Assembly (NCBI GenBank): GCA_963573385.1
Contig: CAUYLG010066111.1
Location: 1 to 64,000, forward strand
Direction of reading: 5' to 3'
DNA: 64,000 nt
From: Cacajao melanocephalus
Taxonomy: Eukaryota > Chordata > Mammalia > Primates > Pitheciidae
Part shown: piece by piece, positions 50,691-63,915 of the stretch
How positions within the stretch are numbered: position 1 is the stretch's first letter
Layout of the letters: each line of letters starts with the position of its first letter
Made by a program: the position numbers and the translations under genes
Notes under the pieces: generated by a model
Told to the model about the DNA's origin: nothing
Databases searched by the model: none
The model's input: the letters and a program-made list of their open reading frames with translations, nothing else

Positions 50691-51779
50691 CATAAAAGAA
50701 CGAGAAAGACTCTTTGGGAGTTCTAGGATGGATTCTGTCTCCTGCAGCTGCACTCCCCAGCCGTCTTTTCCGGCGGCTGCATACCCTTGCTAGTTCCTTC
50801 CCATAGCAGCCCAGTAAAGCAGTGGGGCTGTTCTGCACTAGATCCATGAGCGTGGTGAGGGCAGCGGTACATTTTTCCTTGGCTTTGCCATTCTCACTGC
50901 CTGGTACAGAAACATGATCAGAACTCAGACAGTGTTGGGTTAAACGGCAGACAGCATCCTCATCTTGTTGAGGAGACACAGTCAAGTCCCCGAGACAACG
51001 GCTGTCACAGGCAAGCTGCGAAAGGTGGGGATCTTACAAGGTGGGGTGAACAGACAGAGAAGACCCCGTGTGGCACTTTGGCTAGTTCTCAAGGTAGTTT
51101 TGTGGCCACTGGGGGAAGTGGATACTCTGTCTGGCATCTGCAATGCAAGATTTGTACTCATAAAATCAACAGCGTGAGTTAGAATCCTGTGTGCTCAGGT
51201 TCCTTTGCTTTGCTTTGCTTTCTGGCCAGCAATAGACATTCTTCCCATTTTGTAAGAAAAGATGGGCTACACAGGAACCAGGACCTTGAGTCTGAGAAAC
51301 GGAATGGATGATGATCAGTTTAAAACCACTGGCTCCTCCAGAGAGGCAGACAGGCAGAGAGCCAGGTGCCTGGACATCTCTGAGCCCATGTCCTATGTCA
51401 TTGTGAACAGAGGAGAGAGATTTTCTTATCTTGGGAAGAAGACAATTAGGAATCTGGAAAGGTTTTCTCCATTATACAATCTCCATCAGGATGGAAACTG
51501 TATAAGATACTTTTTGAAAAAAATAGAAAAATATGTTTTTACTAAACATATTATTTCATTCATCTAAATATTTTTGAGAATAATTTCCAAAGAAACAATA
51601 TCATCAAGGCTACAGCCCATCACCCCCTGCAACTTGTCTAAAGTTACTCCCCAAGGAAGGGGAACATATTGTTTTATCAGAGATGGCTTTAAGCAGACTG
51701 GCTTACAGGGAAAATCTGTCAATCAACTGGTAGCCACATGTGCTGTACATGCCAACATGGTAGAGTGCAGTGTGCAGCT
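50691..51779. other. Unassigned sequence, with an open minus frame
   Basis: No repeat named. A minus frame of 103 codons at 50674-50985 has a balanced, protein-like composition (for example ENGKAKEKCTAALTTLMDLV) but matches no family I recognise. A (TTTGC)n run lies near 51202-51220. Confidence 0.4.
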
Positions 51780-52290
51780 GGTTCCACTTGGGAGAGGCAG
51801 GGGAGGCTTGGTGGAGGCATTTAAGCTGGGTCTGAAAAGATCTGCAGGAGTCTCCCAGGTGGGCGAGGAAAGGAAGAGCGCACAGACTGAAGGAAGAGCA
51901 TGTGCAAAGGAGAGAAGGCAGGCAAGGTCCTCATAGATTTGTGTAATAACATATTTGGCAGGAATCTACAGTATTCAGAAGGAGAAAAAGGAGAGGAGGC
52001 CAGACAGTGGTTTAGGGCAAGATTCTAAGGAATTTAAAGTTGCTGCACTAGGCAAGATGGAGCCATCCATACTTTCAAGCAGAGGAGACGGTTTCAGAAA
52101 AGAATGTTCTGGAGGCAGTAGGTGAATGGATGGAGTTGGGAGCAGAAAGGCAGTTCTGAGACTCTGCAATGGTCCAGGAAAGAGAGGTGAGGGCAAGAAG
52201 TAGATGGAGGCCCCGAAGGAACAGAACAGTGAGTGGCTTTGGGAGCTGATCACGAGGAGCTCTGGAGGATGGAATGGGACCAAGGGAGGA
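51780..52290 (-). repeat. L2 LINE, reverse
   Basis: 'catttaagctgggtctgaaaag', 'gaagagcatgtgcaaagg', 'tctgcaatggtccaggaaagagagg' follow reversed L2. Confidence 0.8.
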
Positions 52291-53219
52291 AAGGGAGAGT
52301 GAGGATCCTTCATAGCTGCTGGAAAAGACATATGCTAGAGATGTTGCAGATGCCAGCAGAATGCATGCAATTTCCCCTCTGTCTTCTCAGTCCTTCCCAT
52401 CTACTAGCAAGGAGGCATTTATTGTGGGTGCCCTTCACTGAGCCCAAATCCCTGCCCCCACTCAGGAGTTGCTCAGATTTGCTCCGTTGGGTTAACTATC
52501 ACCCCCTAAAATGACAGCAAGGCCAAAGCACACTGAACGACATGACGAGCTCAGAATAGAACCAACGATTCATCAATAACTCAGTGACACGTACAGACAT
52601 TCATTATGCTCAGAAACCTCATAAATGAACCGTGAACAAGTAATAGTTGAATTTGGAAATGACATGTAAGGCTCCAGAAGGATCAGAATTTCATCCTGTT
52701 TGTTCTTCCTAAGAGATAAGGGAATTTTCTAGTTACCACTCTCCAGTTCATCTTTATAAGAAATTAATATTTTTAAAGGCCAAACTCGTGGCTTCATTTT
52801 TCATCTTGACAGCTTCTGAAATGCAGATAGATTTTGCATCGGATTGGCTTTTATTTCTTCTTTTGTTTTGGGGTGAGTTTCATTTTGTTCCACCAGCACA
52901 TGTATTCAGACCAATGAATGCCTTTGAGATGAACTTGGGAGGAGGAGAGAATTTGATTTAAACGGGAAGCTCTGCTACTGGGACAGTTGGTGAGCATCCC
53001 TGCCTGCTTGTGAGCTGGGTTTGGAGGCAAAGTAACAAGGTATATAAGCTGCTGATTCCCCAAGTGAATGTGGGCAGCACTCTGTGTAGGATGCAATGAA
53101 CTGGGGCTTTGGTTGCAGGTGGAGGCAACAGAATTTACAGGGTTAAAACTTGTCCCTGGACATTTAAAAAAAATTTTTTTTAAATAAGTACATATTTCTG
53201 CCTTAGAAATTTTCACATG
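52291..53219. other. Unique intron sequence
   Basis: No repeat or exon recognised. Confidence 0.4.
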
Positions 53220-53315
53220 CACCAGCTCTGCCATTTACTAGGTAAGTCTTGTGCAAGAGACTCTTCTTGTGCCTCAGTTTCCCTGCCTTCAACTTGTACA
53301 TTCAGATGTTTCCTA
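53220..53315 (+). repeat. MIR SINE core
   Basis: 'ccagctctgccatttactagg', 'ttcttgtgcctcagtttccctgcc' match MIR. Confidence 0.7.
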
Positions 53316-53374
53316 TTTTATAGGCATGCCCGGGATTCAAGGGGTACTCATTCATCTCTGGTTCCTCTCTAGTC

Positions 53375-53720
53375 TCTATGAGTTCCCCCACCATGTGCCA
53401 AGAACCAGGAATACAACGTTAGATTGATACGGCATCTTTTTCTACAGCCTCACAGACTGCTAGGGAAGGGGAAGAAGTCAATGGTTTTAGAGAATGCAGT
53501 GATGAGAGCCATGACTGGGCACTGGAAAAGCCCAGAAGAATGGCAGCTAAGCCTGGCTGGGGAGTCAGGGATCCCCTGCAAGAGGGGATGCTAAGTCTGA
53601 GTTATGAACAAGTAGGGCTTGGCTGGATGGCAAATGGGGAAAACTGTAAGGCCTTTCAGGTGCAGGCAGGAAAGAAGCACAGAGCCTAGAATTGTATAAT
53701 GCACAGGGAATGGCAGGTGG
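53375..53720 (-). repeat. L2 LINE, reverse
   Basis: 'ccaccatgtgccaagaaccaggaatac', 'ctgagttatgaacaag' and 'ggtgcaggcaggaaagaagcac' follow reversed L2. Confidence 0.65.
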
Positions 53721-55595
53721 GTAAATCTGCCAGGGATGGACGGAAAGTGGGGAAGTGGAGAAAGGATAAGTGAGGATGAGTGTGAGGAGAAGGAGAGCAT
53801 TTCTCTTCCACTGTTCTTTTTCTTTCTTGGTTGCAGAGCTTTTCTGGAGGAGTGATTCTCAGGAGCTCAGAGCTCTCTCTCTTCTCTGGGATTCTGCCTC
53901 TGGAAGTAATATGCAAGGAATGCCAGGCAGATGAGAAATGATGAGCAAGATTATTACCTGGGCAGTTGATGACAACCCTGAGGGCAGAGGGCTGTCATAA
54001 AGTGAGCTAGAGAGCAGGGCTTTCCCTGCGACTGACTAGGACCTCCCGCCTGATGTTCTGCCGGGCCTCATCAGATGTATGAGGAGGGCAAATCCATGCC
54101 TGCTCAGGGCATGTAGGGGTCCAGAGAACAGGAAACACAAAAGGGCTTGCTGCACCTAGATGGAGAGAGCGGAAGAGGGAGAATGGAAGATGGAGGTGGG
54201 GTGTTGCCTTTGAGAGCCAGGGGTCTTAACTAACAGTAAATGTGGCTGTAAGGGCATGTCAGTTTCCCACAATCATTTAGCTACTTGTCTTCCTATGAAA
54301 CGAGTGAGGGAATGACAAAGAAGCTGGAGCTCCCATCCCAGCAGGCCACCACTGCCCCATGGGGGGAAAAGGATAGATATTATTTATTTTATTCTTTGCA
54401 CTGAGGTGCAAGTTAAAGAAAGGGAAGAACAGTCTATCTCTTTCCAGCACAGGGTGGGTGCAAGGGAACAATGCTGACCCTTACCTCCACTGCAAGTAGA
54501 GGAACAGGTAATGGGGCTGCTACTATCAAATGCCTGAACATCCCCAAAAAACTGGAAGAGCACCGTGGTACTGTCAGGCCAATTGAGAGCCCAACACACC
54601 ATTCAGGGCATCTTAGCAGGTGGCAACTTCCATAGTCCAAGTCAAGAGAGGGATGAACACAGTTCTGTAGCCTTGCAAAGCTTCTCACACCTGCTTTAAA
54701 ACTCAACTGGGTCCCAGTCTTAAACAATATGCAATAGAATGCAAATGCTATAGCATGAAAGGTGGGTGCCGAAAGAAGAAAGATCAGACAAGCCACACAT
54801 GAAAAAGAAAAGTCATAAGTCAGAAAAGAGTAAATCAGTTAAAATCAGGGAAGAGGAAGGAGAATGCCTAGAAGTCCCCATGCAGCAGGAAAAAGCATGA
54901 GGAAGGAGATGAATATCCATCATCTTCATCCACCACGTAAAGATTGCATTTCTCAGATGCTCCACTGCCTCGTCTTTCCTCTCAGGGAGTTCGGAGAATT
55001 CATCCAAGCAGAGAATAGGAGATGAATTAAATGTCACCAAATGTCCTCAAGGAGTGGAATCATTAGTGACAAAGAAGCACTCTTGGGGAAAGAAGAGACC
55101 TGGTAATCAGTCCTTCTGAAAACCTCAGCAACTGAGTAAAAAAAAAAAAAAAAAGAACAGCGGAAGAAAGATGGAAATCCCAAAGCGGATCTGAGGTCAG
55201 GGTTGTCAAGGCTGGAGAGTGGGTCATGCCTATAGTGGAGATGAGGGCTTGCAGAATTCCACTGGATGGCATCCAGCAGGACTCTAGGGTCAGGGTACTA
55301 TGAGGAGGAAAATTTACCCAGAAACCAAGAAAGCCTCGTCCAGATCTAACTGCTTTTCTAGAGGACAAGGGTCTGAGAAGGATCACTGGGACTGAAGAGT
55401 ACTGAAGAACTGCAGACATGCAAGAGAACACACATACCTGGCAGGTGCAGGGCAGGGAAGTGATGCACGGGGAGACTCAAAAGCACTGAGGAGCAAGACA
55501 TAAAATGGGATGTTCCCTCTGCCATTGTGGCCCTGTTTGATATTTCATTTGTATGAACGAGACTACTTCTAACTGGAAAAAAAACAGTTTACAGC
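53721..55595. other. Unassigned intron sequence with an A17 tract
   Basis: No family recognised. An A tract at about 55139-55155 could be the tail of an old retrocopy, but no AATAAA signal lies close upstream. Minus frames at 54434-54796 and 55063-55431 have no recognisable domains. Confidence 0.4.
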
Positions 55596-55599
55596 ACTT

Positions 55600-56315
<716 letters not shown>

Positions 56316-56324
56316 AGTAGTACT

Positions 56325-56575
56325 GATACTAGCAGCACCTCTCAGATACTGCACACTTACTTCCAAAACACCAGGCATGGTGCTAATCATTTCACATATT
56401 TGACCTCATTCAGCCTTATAACTGCTCTGTGAGGATGGTTCCATATCCCCATTTTGCAGATGAAGAAACTAATGGTTAAGGTTGTTTATCCCAGTCACAC
56501 CGGCAGGATGTGAAGACACTGCAATTCAGACCTGGATCTCTCAGATTCCAGGATTTGCACTCATAGTAACATCGT
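56325..56575 (-). repeat. MIR SINE, reverse
   Basis: 'aacaccaggcatggtgctaatcatttcacatatttgacctc', 'attttgcagatgaagaaactaatgg' follow reversed MIR. Confidence 0.85.
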
Positions 56576-56775
56576 GGAATAAACAAATGGACCCATCCTG
56601 CTTCAGTTTCTGGATAAGAGTGGTGCTAAGTTACCTAGAGAGATGGTAGGTCGGCTGTGGCAGGGAGCAGAGGAAAGGCAGAAAATAGCACAGGAGGCTT
56701 TGGTTTGGGGATGGTTATATGCTACTTGACACTACTGGGTCTGTTTTTCAAGAAGACTTGCTGTCTGTTATGTGT

Positions 56776-56839
56776 ACACGCACACACACACACATGCATA
56801 CACACGCACACATATGCATATGCACACACACACACACAC
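56776..56839. repeat. Interrupted (CA)n microsatellite
   Basis: CA runs broken by ATGCAT and CACG units. Confidence 0.95.
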
Positions 56840-57435
56840 CTGCCTTTCTAAAACTGGTCTTTTCTAGAAGAAACCTGCCCTTCAGTCAAAATGATTTGTA
56901 AGGTTTTATACAAAATTTCCACCAAGTCAAGCACATTGATTACCAGTAGGGACAAGATAACTGTCACCACTCCCAAAAGATCTCAGCTTAACCAAGTTAG
57001 TTGACATTAAATTATGAACATTTCAAACCTAATTAATGCATTTTCTCCAAGTCGCTCTTTGTCTTTGTACATAGCCTTAGATTTAATCTTTTTTCAAGAT
57101 GTAAAATTACAGCTTCAAAAGCATTTTTATCATGTTGAGTTTCAGGTAAATAAATGCAGTTGTCCATCTCAGGAGTCTATCTTGGTTCCATGACTGCTTA
57201 AAACCTACAAGAAGAATCACTATCCACTCAAAGTTAGTAATCTTGCACATAGCCATAATTTAGCAATGCTTCCCTATGTTATTAGGCTCTGAGAGGGCTC
57301 CTAAGAAAAGGAAGCAGCTGGTAGATGCTGCTTCTTGCCCCTCTTTGCAAATTCATTGGCTATTCCTGTGGCAACAAGGAGAAATTTGTTCACTAATTCA
57401 TTCATCATTCACATACTCACTCTGTACTTCTGATG
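56840..57435. other. Unique intron sequence
   Basis: Nothing recognised. Confidence 0.4.
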
Positions 57436-57600
57436 ATGAAAGAATTCTTACAGACCAGCTAATCCAGTGCTCCTTCTATTACAGATGAGGAGACACACCC
57501 AGAGAGAAAGAGACTTGTCCAAGGTCCCTCTGCCAGCTTGCCACAAGCTCAGGACAGAATCCAAGTCCTCTTCCCTCTTGGCCACCCCACAGTCTAACCA
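57436..57600 (-). repeat. MIR-family SINE, reverse
   Basis: 'ctattacagatgaggagacacacccagagag', 'acttgtccaaggtccctctgcc' are MIR-like. Confidence 0.6.
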
Positions 57601-58699
57601 AAGGTACAATACTCAGGGTACTTTATACTGAGCTGCTTTATACATAGCAGCACTTCTAGCTATGTTTCAGATGCATGTTAACCAAGTTTGGTATTAGTTT
57701 TATAGGAACACAGACATAGTTTATTTCTTGACATTCTCCTCCTATCAAGATGAATTTTTTTCTAAGTATCTTCCACCCAAAATAGACAGGCACAAACCCT
57801 ACATGTGGGTGTTGGTGCATAGACATCAAAGATATTCTTCACTAAACCTACATGGCATGAAGGTTGAAGGTTCATTAAGAGAAAAGACAATCTATTCACT
57901 TAAGATATGCTTTATCTCAAATCTTATATCTGTAGCACTATTCATTTTCACAGGTGTCTTCTTACTCATGCAGATTTATGTGTGATTAACAATCTTTCAT
58001 GAAATAGGCAAATAGAAATTAAACATCTAAAAATACATAGAATCCAAATGTAACCCAGTGTTTTTCCTAAATCTGATTGAGACAATTGCCTGTTGTTCAC
58101 TGTGGGCTACATAAGAAAAGAAGTTGATGTTGTTTGATAATTTTTTGCTATCTATTTTCTATTTTTTTCTATTCTGGTAGTAGAGCTGAACTTCTCTGCT
58201 GACGTGGGAAGACAAAAGTTCTTATTCTCTGACAAGGATCCCGATGCACTGTCTAATGCAATCAAGAATTCGATTGCCCTATCCAGGTCAGAATATTCCA
58301 GTTCTGAACTATCCCTCTGGCACCCAGGCTTCCACTTATGCCAGAACCCCAAATAAAACAAGAGAGACCCTTACAAAGCTGTAGCCCTATGCAGAGTTTT
58401 GCACTAGTCAGAGATTTAGACTGTGGAAGACACCTAGACATCACCATGAGCTCTCCAGGGTCCTGACCACATTCTCTGGACACGGATTTCTCAGAATTCT
58501 GCTCTCTGGGATCTTGGCTCTGTGGCAGTATATTCCACTAGATTCCAACTCGTAGCTCTAACCACCCTTTGGATATCTGAATCTCCACTTGATATTGGTG
58601 CTCTGTCTTCCGTTTAGTCAGATTCAGATCAGTGGTCTCTTTTAAGGAACTACAAAACAGCATTGCCATTGAGCTGTGGCACATTGTTGTAGCTGATGA
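57601..58699. other. Unique intron sequence
   Basis: No repeat or exon recognised. Confidence 0.4.
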
Positions 58700-58940
58700 T
58701 ACCATTACAGCAAGGCACAGTTTATTCAGTATATACTATGAACAACAAGAAATGCAGGGACATTATCTTTCAAAATTCACCAACTCCTTGTATATTAGAC
58801 AGTATCATTTTGCAAATAAGAAAATGAAGGAAATTCTGCTTAAGATCGCTGCAGAAAATAAATGGATTTTAACATGTAAAGTGCTTAGACCAGTGCTGAT
58901 AGCCTAGTAAATACTCAATAAATGTTAGCTGGTAATAGCC
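58700..58940. repeat. MIR pieces on both strands
   Basis: 58710-58835 looks like reversed MIR ('cattttgcaaataagaaaatg'). 58838-58940 looks like the forward MIR end ('taaagtgcttagaccagtgctg', 'tactcaataaatgttagc'). Confidence 0.6.
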
Positions 58941-59039
58941 TTTCTTCTTATATTGTGCTACTATTGACTTAAATGTAGAGCCCCTGCAGAATGGGAGGAA
59001 AATATGCTTTGATAGCATGCCCTCCCTTCCTTGAAGCAT

Positions 59040-59332
<293 letters not shown>

Positions 59333-59950
59333 TGAAGCATCTTTCAAGGAGTGAGAGAAGAAGTTGAATGAATATTTTTCGGGGGAAGAAAAGAAAATAG
59401 CCAATCAAAAATGATCTGTTGGTTTGGAAGTCACAGAAGGTTTGAGAAGAGAACTAAATTAAAAAAAAAAACTCCAGAAAATAAAGCATGAATTTACAGG
59501 TGATTATACTTCTTACTTGTTCTAATTTGCTAGACATACCATTTCCCTTCCAGGTTAATCTGCTCAACCCTGAGGCCCTGGAGCGGCAAGCTTATGGAAC
59601 ACGTGTTCTTGCCACAACACCATGTCTTACTGGGCCTGGAGTCGGATATACCTCAAAGGAGAACCAACTCATATGATTAAGGTTGAGTCAATCATTGTTA
59701 CTTCCTGGGAATTTGGAATTGAAACTTGTAGAGACTAAGTAAGCAGGTAGCAAGACAAAACAATGTAAACATAGAGAAAGAAGCTAAGTCACATCAATGG
59801 CAGAGCACATAGAAGGCAGGCCCAGGGGCCGATAAACATTTTTTTCCATTTTTCTCATCAATGTTATAGAAAAACAATGCTACATGGAACTCTAAATAGA
59901 ACTTCAGGAGTCACTCATCTTGTATAAATTAAACTTTGTACTTTTTGACT
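59333..59950. other. Unique intron sequence
   Basis: No repeat or exon recognised. Confidence 0.35.
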
Positions 59951-59954
59951 AATG

Positions 59955-60200
59955 CCATGCCAATCTCCCTCCCCTCAGCCCTTAGCAACCACGTTTCCAC
60001 TCTGCTTCCATGAGTGTGACTATTTCAGATTCATCACATATGTGGTATCATGTGCTATTTGTCCTTTTAAGGCTGTCTTATTTCATTTAGCACAACATCC
60101 TCCAGGTTCATCTATGTTGTTGCAAATGGCAGGATTTTCTCCTTTTTCAAGGCTGAGTAGTGTTCCATTGCATTATATATCAAATGCAACTGTTATCTTT
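59955..60200 (-). mobile_element. L1M 3' fragment, reverse
   Basis: 'ctcagcccttagcaaccac', 'tttcatttagcacaacatcctccaggttcatc', 'aaggctgagtagtgttccattgc' match a reversed old L1. Confidence 0.88.
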
Positions 60201-60279
60201 GTGGCATTAGGTTTCAGAGCTGGAAACTATGCATAAAAGTAGTAGAGAAAAATTTTGCCCAATCAGAACTATGAATATG

Positions 60280-60400
60280 TCTACTATATTCTAAACTCCA
60301 TGAGAGGGAGACCTCTCCTATCTCGTTTTTAACTTTGCTCAGCTCTTGTCCAGGGACTAACACAGAGTAGCTACTCAACATGTGTTTATCACATAAAGAA
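60280..60400 (+). repeat. L2 LINE 3' end
   Basis: 'attctaaactccatgagagg', 'cagggactaacacagagtagctactcaac' fit L2. Confidence 0.65.
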
Positions 60401-60795
60401 TTAAGGAGATAGTGGGTTCCATCAGAAGGATTTGGGGTGTTGTTGGAAGTTGAAGGGATGAGGGTTTCATGAGTTCCAAATCTGCTACTGTCACTATGGG
60501 ATGAGGCCCCCATTGTTTGAATAACCAACATGTATATCGGCCAATCATTTGATTGGATTTAATCTTTTATTTTTGTTTTAAAAATAAAAGAATTAGAAAA
60601 CAATTTCTCAATCAGAGAATTTGAGCAGGCATGAAAGCATCAAGTTTCAAAAAGATGCTGTGGGCACCTTCGGCTCCTTGGCTTCCAATCCCCATTCTTT
60701 GTGACAATAGGAAAGTTGCTTGGCCACTCTGTTTCTCATCTCGAAAATGGTTAGAATTAAGGTGGAAAATGGGTAGAAAGGTTTTCAGCCTTTCC

Positions 60796-60958
60796 TTCTT
60801 CCTTTCCTTTCTCCTTTCCTTTGTTTTCCTTTCCTTTCCTCCCTTCTTTCTTTTCTTTTTTTCCTTCCTTACTTCCTTCCTTCCCTCCCTCCCTCCCTCC
60901 TTCCTTCCTCCCCTCCTTTCTCTCTCTCTCGCTTTCTCTCTTTCTCCTTTCTTTCTTT
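60796..60958. repeat. (TTCC)n/(CCCT)n polypyrimidine tract (expanded Alu tail)
   Basis: About 163 bp of C/T only, apart from rare G and A. It lies exactly between the left target duplication and the Alu body, so it is the evolved A tail of the neighbouring Alu. Confidence 0.95.
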
Positions 60959-61241
60959 TAAGACAGAGTTTCACTCTTGTTGCCCAGGCTGGAGTGCTGT
61001 GGTGCTATCTCGGCTCACCGCAACCTCTACCTCCCAGTTTCATGCAATTCTCCTGCCTCAGCCTCCTGAGAAGCTGTGATTGCAGGCATTTGCCACCACG
61101 CCTGGCAATTTGGGTATTTTTAGTAGAGACAGGGTGTCTCCATATTCCTCAGACTGGTCTCGAATTCCCAGCCTCAACTGATCCACCCACCTCAGCCTCC
61201 TGCAGTGTTGGGATTACAGGCATGAACCATCACACCCAGCC
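60959..61241 (-). mobile_element. Alu SINE, reverse
   Basis: Reverse Alu starting 'ttaagacagagtttcactc'. Target duplication TTCAGCCTTTCC (60784-60795) and TTCAGTTTTCC (61242-61252), which includes the pyrimidine tract in the insert. Confidence 0.95.
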
Positions 61242-61345
61242 TTCAGTTTTCCAAATAAAAGTTAAAGACGATGGTACATGTCAGGTGATGAGCACAGTGC
61301 CTGGCTCACTGTAAGAACTCACAACATTATTTTTCACTATCATCA

Positions 61346-63073
61346 GCCACAGAACTGCTTCCTTAACTTTTCAGGATACAGTCTTCACATTTCTGTCTTT
61401 ATTCTGCCCTCCTAGTTCCAGGCAGTGGTTCTTAACAAGACAGCAGTGTTTAAAAGAAAGGAGTTTGCCTTCCCTTTAGCTCCCTCCAGGAGCTTGTGGA
61501 GAGGGCTCCAGCATGACTAATTTATGAGATGCTGACCCCATTGAGGAAGGTGAGCCTGTGGTCCTCCATGGTGTTGGAAACTGACCTCTCTGTCTGCCCT
61601 GGTGCCATAGATATAGAGGACCTGATGTGACTGTGGACACCCAGCTTTGGATACCAGCACACTAGGCATGGCCACAGACCTAGTTTTCCCACCTACCCAC
61701 GAGGATAAATTACTTAAAAATGTACTCTTTTGCTGGAGGAATTTCTCTATGGCTCTCACTAAATCATAGCAAGGGCCCACATGACTCACTGTAAGTAGTA
61801 GGTATTCCAACGAAGTTGAAATGATGTCAACTAAATTAATTGGAACACTAACACTCAAATAAAGGCAATTTAGCTTTTGAAAAAAAATAGAAACAAAAGT
61901 TCCACTTGCATTCATAAATGTTACATGCAGACTCAGATGCCTCGCCGACTAGACGCAGATTTAAAAAGTAAATTATTTAAGGTGCCCAAGACCTGTGGTC
62001 CAAGTTGCTTATTCTAAGGCAGTGACACATACGTTCTACATACATTATTCATGCATTAGGCACACAGTGAGACCGCCCAAGACACAACCAGTCAGGGAAG
62101 AAGCTGTTGCACATAACAGACAAATCTACATGCTCTTCAATTACCCATTATTTTTGCCTTCAAGCTCTGTTTTTGATGGAAGTATCTTTCACAGATGTTT
62201 GTGGCTGCTGGAAGAGACCCTTTAAAAACATCAACCCTCTCTGCTAACTGGTACCGCCCAGATCCAATCTTACCACTACAATCTGCGAACATCCCAATAA
62301 ACAATGTAGGTTTACTCTTAAATCTTAAGGGCTGGCAGAAAGCAAATGTGATGGTCTCAAACTCTAGACCCTTCTACAAGAGGTGACATATTATGTCTAG
62401 CCAGAAGGATTCTTGTCAGTGCAGCAAAACTCATCTGCTTCAGGAAGAAATGAGCCCTGCAGATTGTGTGAGCATTGGTGGGTGCCCTTTCTCTATAATG
62501 CTGTACAATCATTGATTTCCTAGTGCTCAATGCCCCCTAGGTCTCAGCAAACAGCCAAGAATGGGAACCTTGTCTGGAAGTGACAGATCTATAGACCCTC
62601 ACTCCAGAGACGCTGAGCAGTTCCTCTTTTATATTGTTTTTATCTGGAAGACTCTGTCACTCAAAACGATCAAAGAATGTGCCCCAATTGCCTCTCTACT
62701 CACTCTAAGTCACAGGCGGCAGGAGAAGTCTGAAATTGGGTACTACCAGGGTCAAACTAACATCACAAATGGGCATTGAGGTAAAAGGTACCACCCAAGT
62801 AACAGTAGTATCTAGGAAGACATCAAGTCCCTGCTGCTTATCTCCTGCTGAGACACCTCCCAGTACCTCCCAGACTCAACTCCAGGGTCAGTTTTCTATA
62901 ACAAAGGGCAAGGGAGATATGTCACCCTTAGAACCTGATTGCAGACTTTTAGATGTCCCTGTTTCTATATCTGTACTGTTTCGGAAAGGCTTACAGCGAG
63001 CTTTATTTGCTTCAACACAGAGTAGTGTGTATAACGTCACATGTCCGTAACATGTCCTGTCATACACATAGGC
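61346..63073. other. Unassigned intron sequence
   Basis: No repeat or exon recognised over 1.7 kb. Short frames on both strands have no recognisable product. Confidence 0.4.
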
Positions 63074-63574
63074 CAGCAGTCCCCAACCTTTGTGGCATGA
63101 GGGACCTATTCTGTGGAAGACGATTTTTCCACAGACCAGGGTGTGGGTGGTTTTGGGATGATTCAAGCAACATTACACTTACTGTGCCCTTAATTTCTAT
63201 TATTATTACACTGTAATGTATAATGAAATAATGTATCCCACTCATCATAATACAGAATCCATGGAAGCCCTGAGCTTGTTTTCCTTCAACTAGATAGTCC
63301 CATCTGGGGGTGATGGGAGACAGTGACAGATTGTCAGGCATTAGATTCTCAAAAGGACTGCACAGCCTAGATCCCTCATATGTGCAGTTCACAACAGCAT
63401 TCACGCTCCTATGAGAATCTAATGCTGCCACTAATCTGACAAGAAGAGGAGCTCAGGTGGTCATGGGAGTGATAGGGAGTGGATGTAAACAGATAAAGCT
63501 TCATTTGCTCACTCACTGCTCATTTCCTGCTGAGCGGCCTGGTTCCTACAGGCCTGGGGGTCGAGGAACCCCTG
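63074..63574 (+). mobile_element. MER1-type hAT element, complete, non-autonomous
   Basis: Terminal inverted repeats: 'cagcagtccccaacc' at the left and 'ggtcgaggaacccctg' at the right. Internal 'atttctattattattacactgtaat' and an internal inverted repeat GCATTAGATTCTCA / TGAGAATCTAATGC (about 63338-63351 and 63411-63424). Flanks ACATAGGC and ATATAGAA are a decayed 8-bp target duplication (5 of 8). No transposase frame. About 501 bp. Confidence 0.88.
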
Positions 63575-63915
63575 ATATAGAAAGTGGGCTGAGAATTGTC
63601 ATTATGATTATTAGCTATTATGAAACTCTGTAGACAGCATGACAGAGGTACAGGGCTGGAGGGACACAGCTTAGAAGGCACTTCAACACTTTCTTTGCTG
63701 TAAAGTTCCCAGGCATCAGTTAAGACTGTGAACACTTCCTGTTGCCTAATTGTGGGGTGAAGTGTGGGGTGCCCCATGACAAGATGACCTCTCTGTTAGA
63801 TAAGTTATCGAAGCCAGGCCAGTACTGATTCTAAGTGACATTCTTGATGCTGTGGAAATAGCTTCTGTTTCTCTCCATGTCCTTTGATTTGTGAGAAATA
63901 CTGAAACTGAGACAG
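63575..63915. other. Unique intron sequence
   Basis: Nothing recognised. Confidence 0.35.

Larger units (their letters stand above)
60640..61345 (+). repeat. MIR SINE split by an Alu
   Basis: Left part 60680-60795 ('aaagttgcttggccactctgtttctcatctcg'). Right part 61253-61345 ('gagcacagtgcctggctcactgtaagaactc'). Confidence 0.7.

Noticed and set aside
54434..55431. Minus frames of 120 and 122 codons with an A17 tract nearby, considered as a processed pseudogene
   Set aside because: The A tract is on the opposite strand to the frames, has no nearby AATAAA, and no protein family is recognised.
60631..61314. Longest open frame in the window (227 codons, plus strand)
   Set aside because: It runs through a MIR piece, the polypyrimidine tract (giving Phe/Leu/Ser/Pro runs) and a reverse Alu. 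No independent coding signal.
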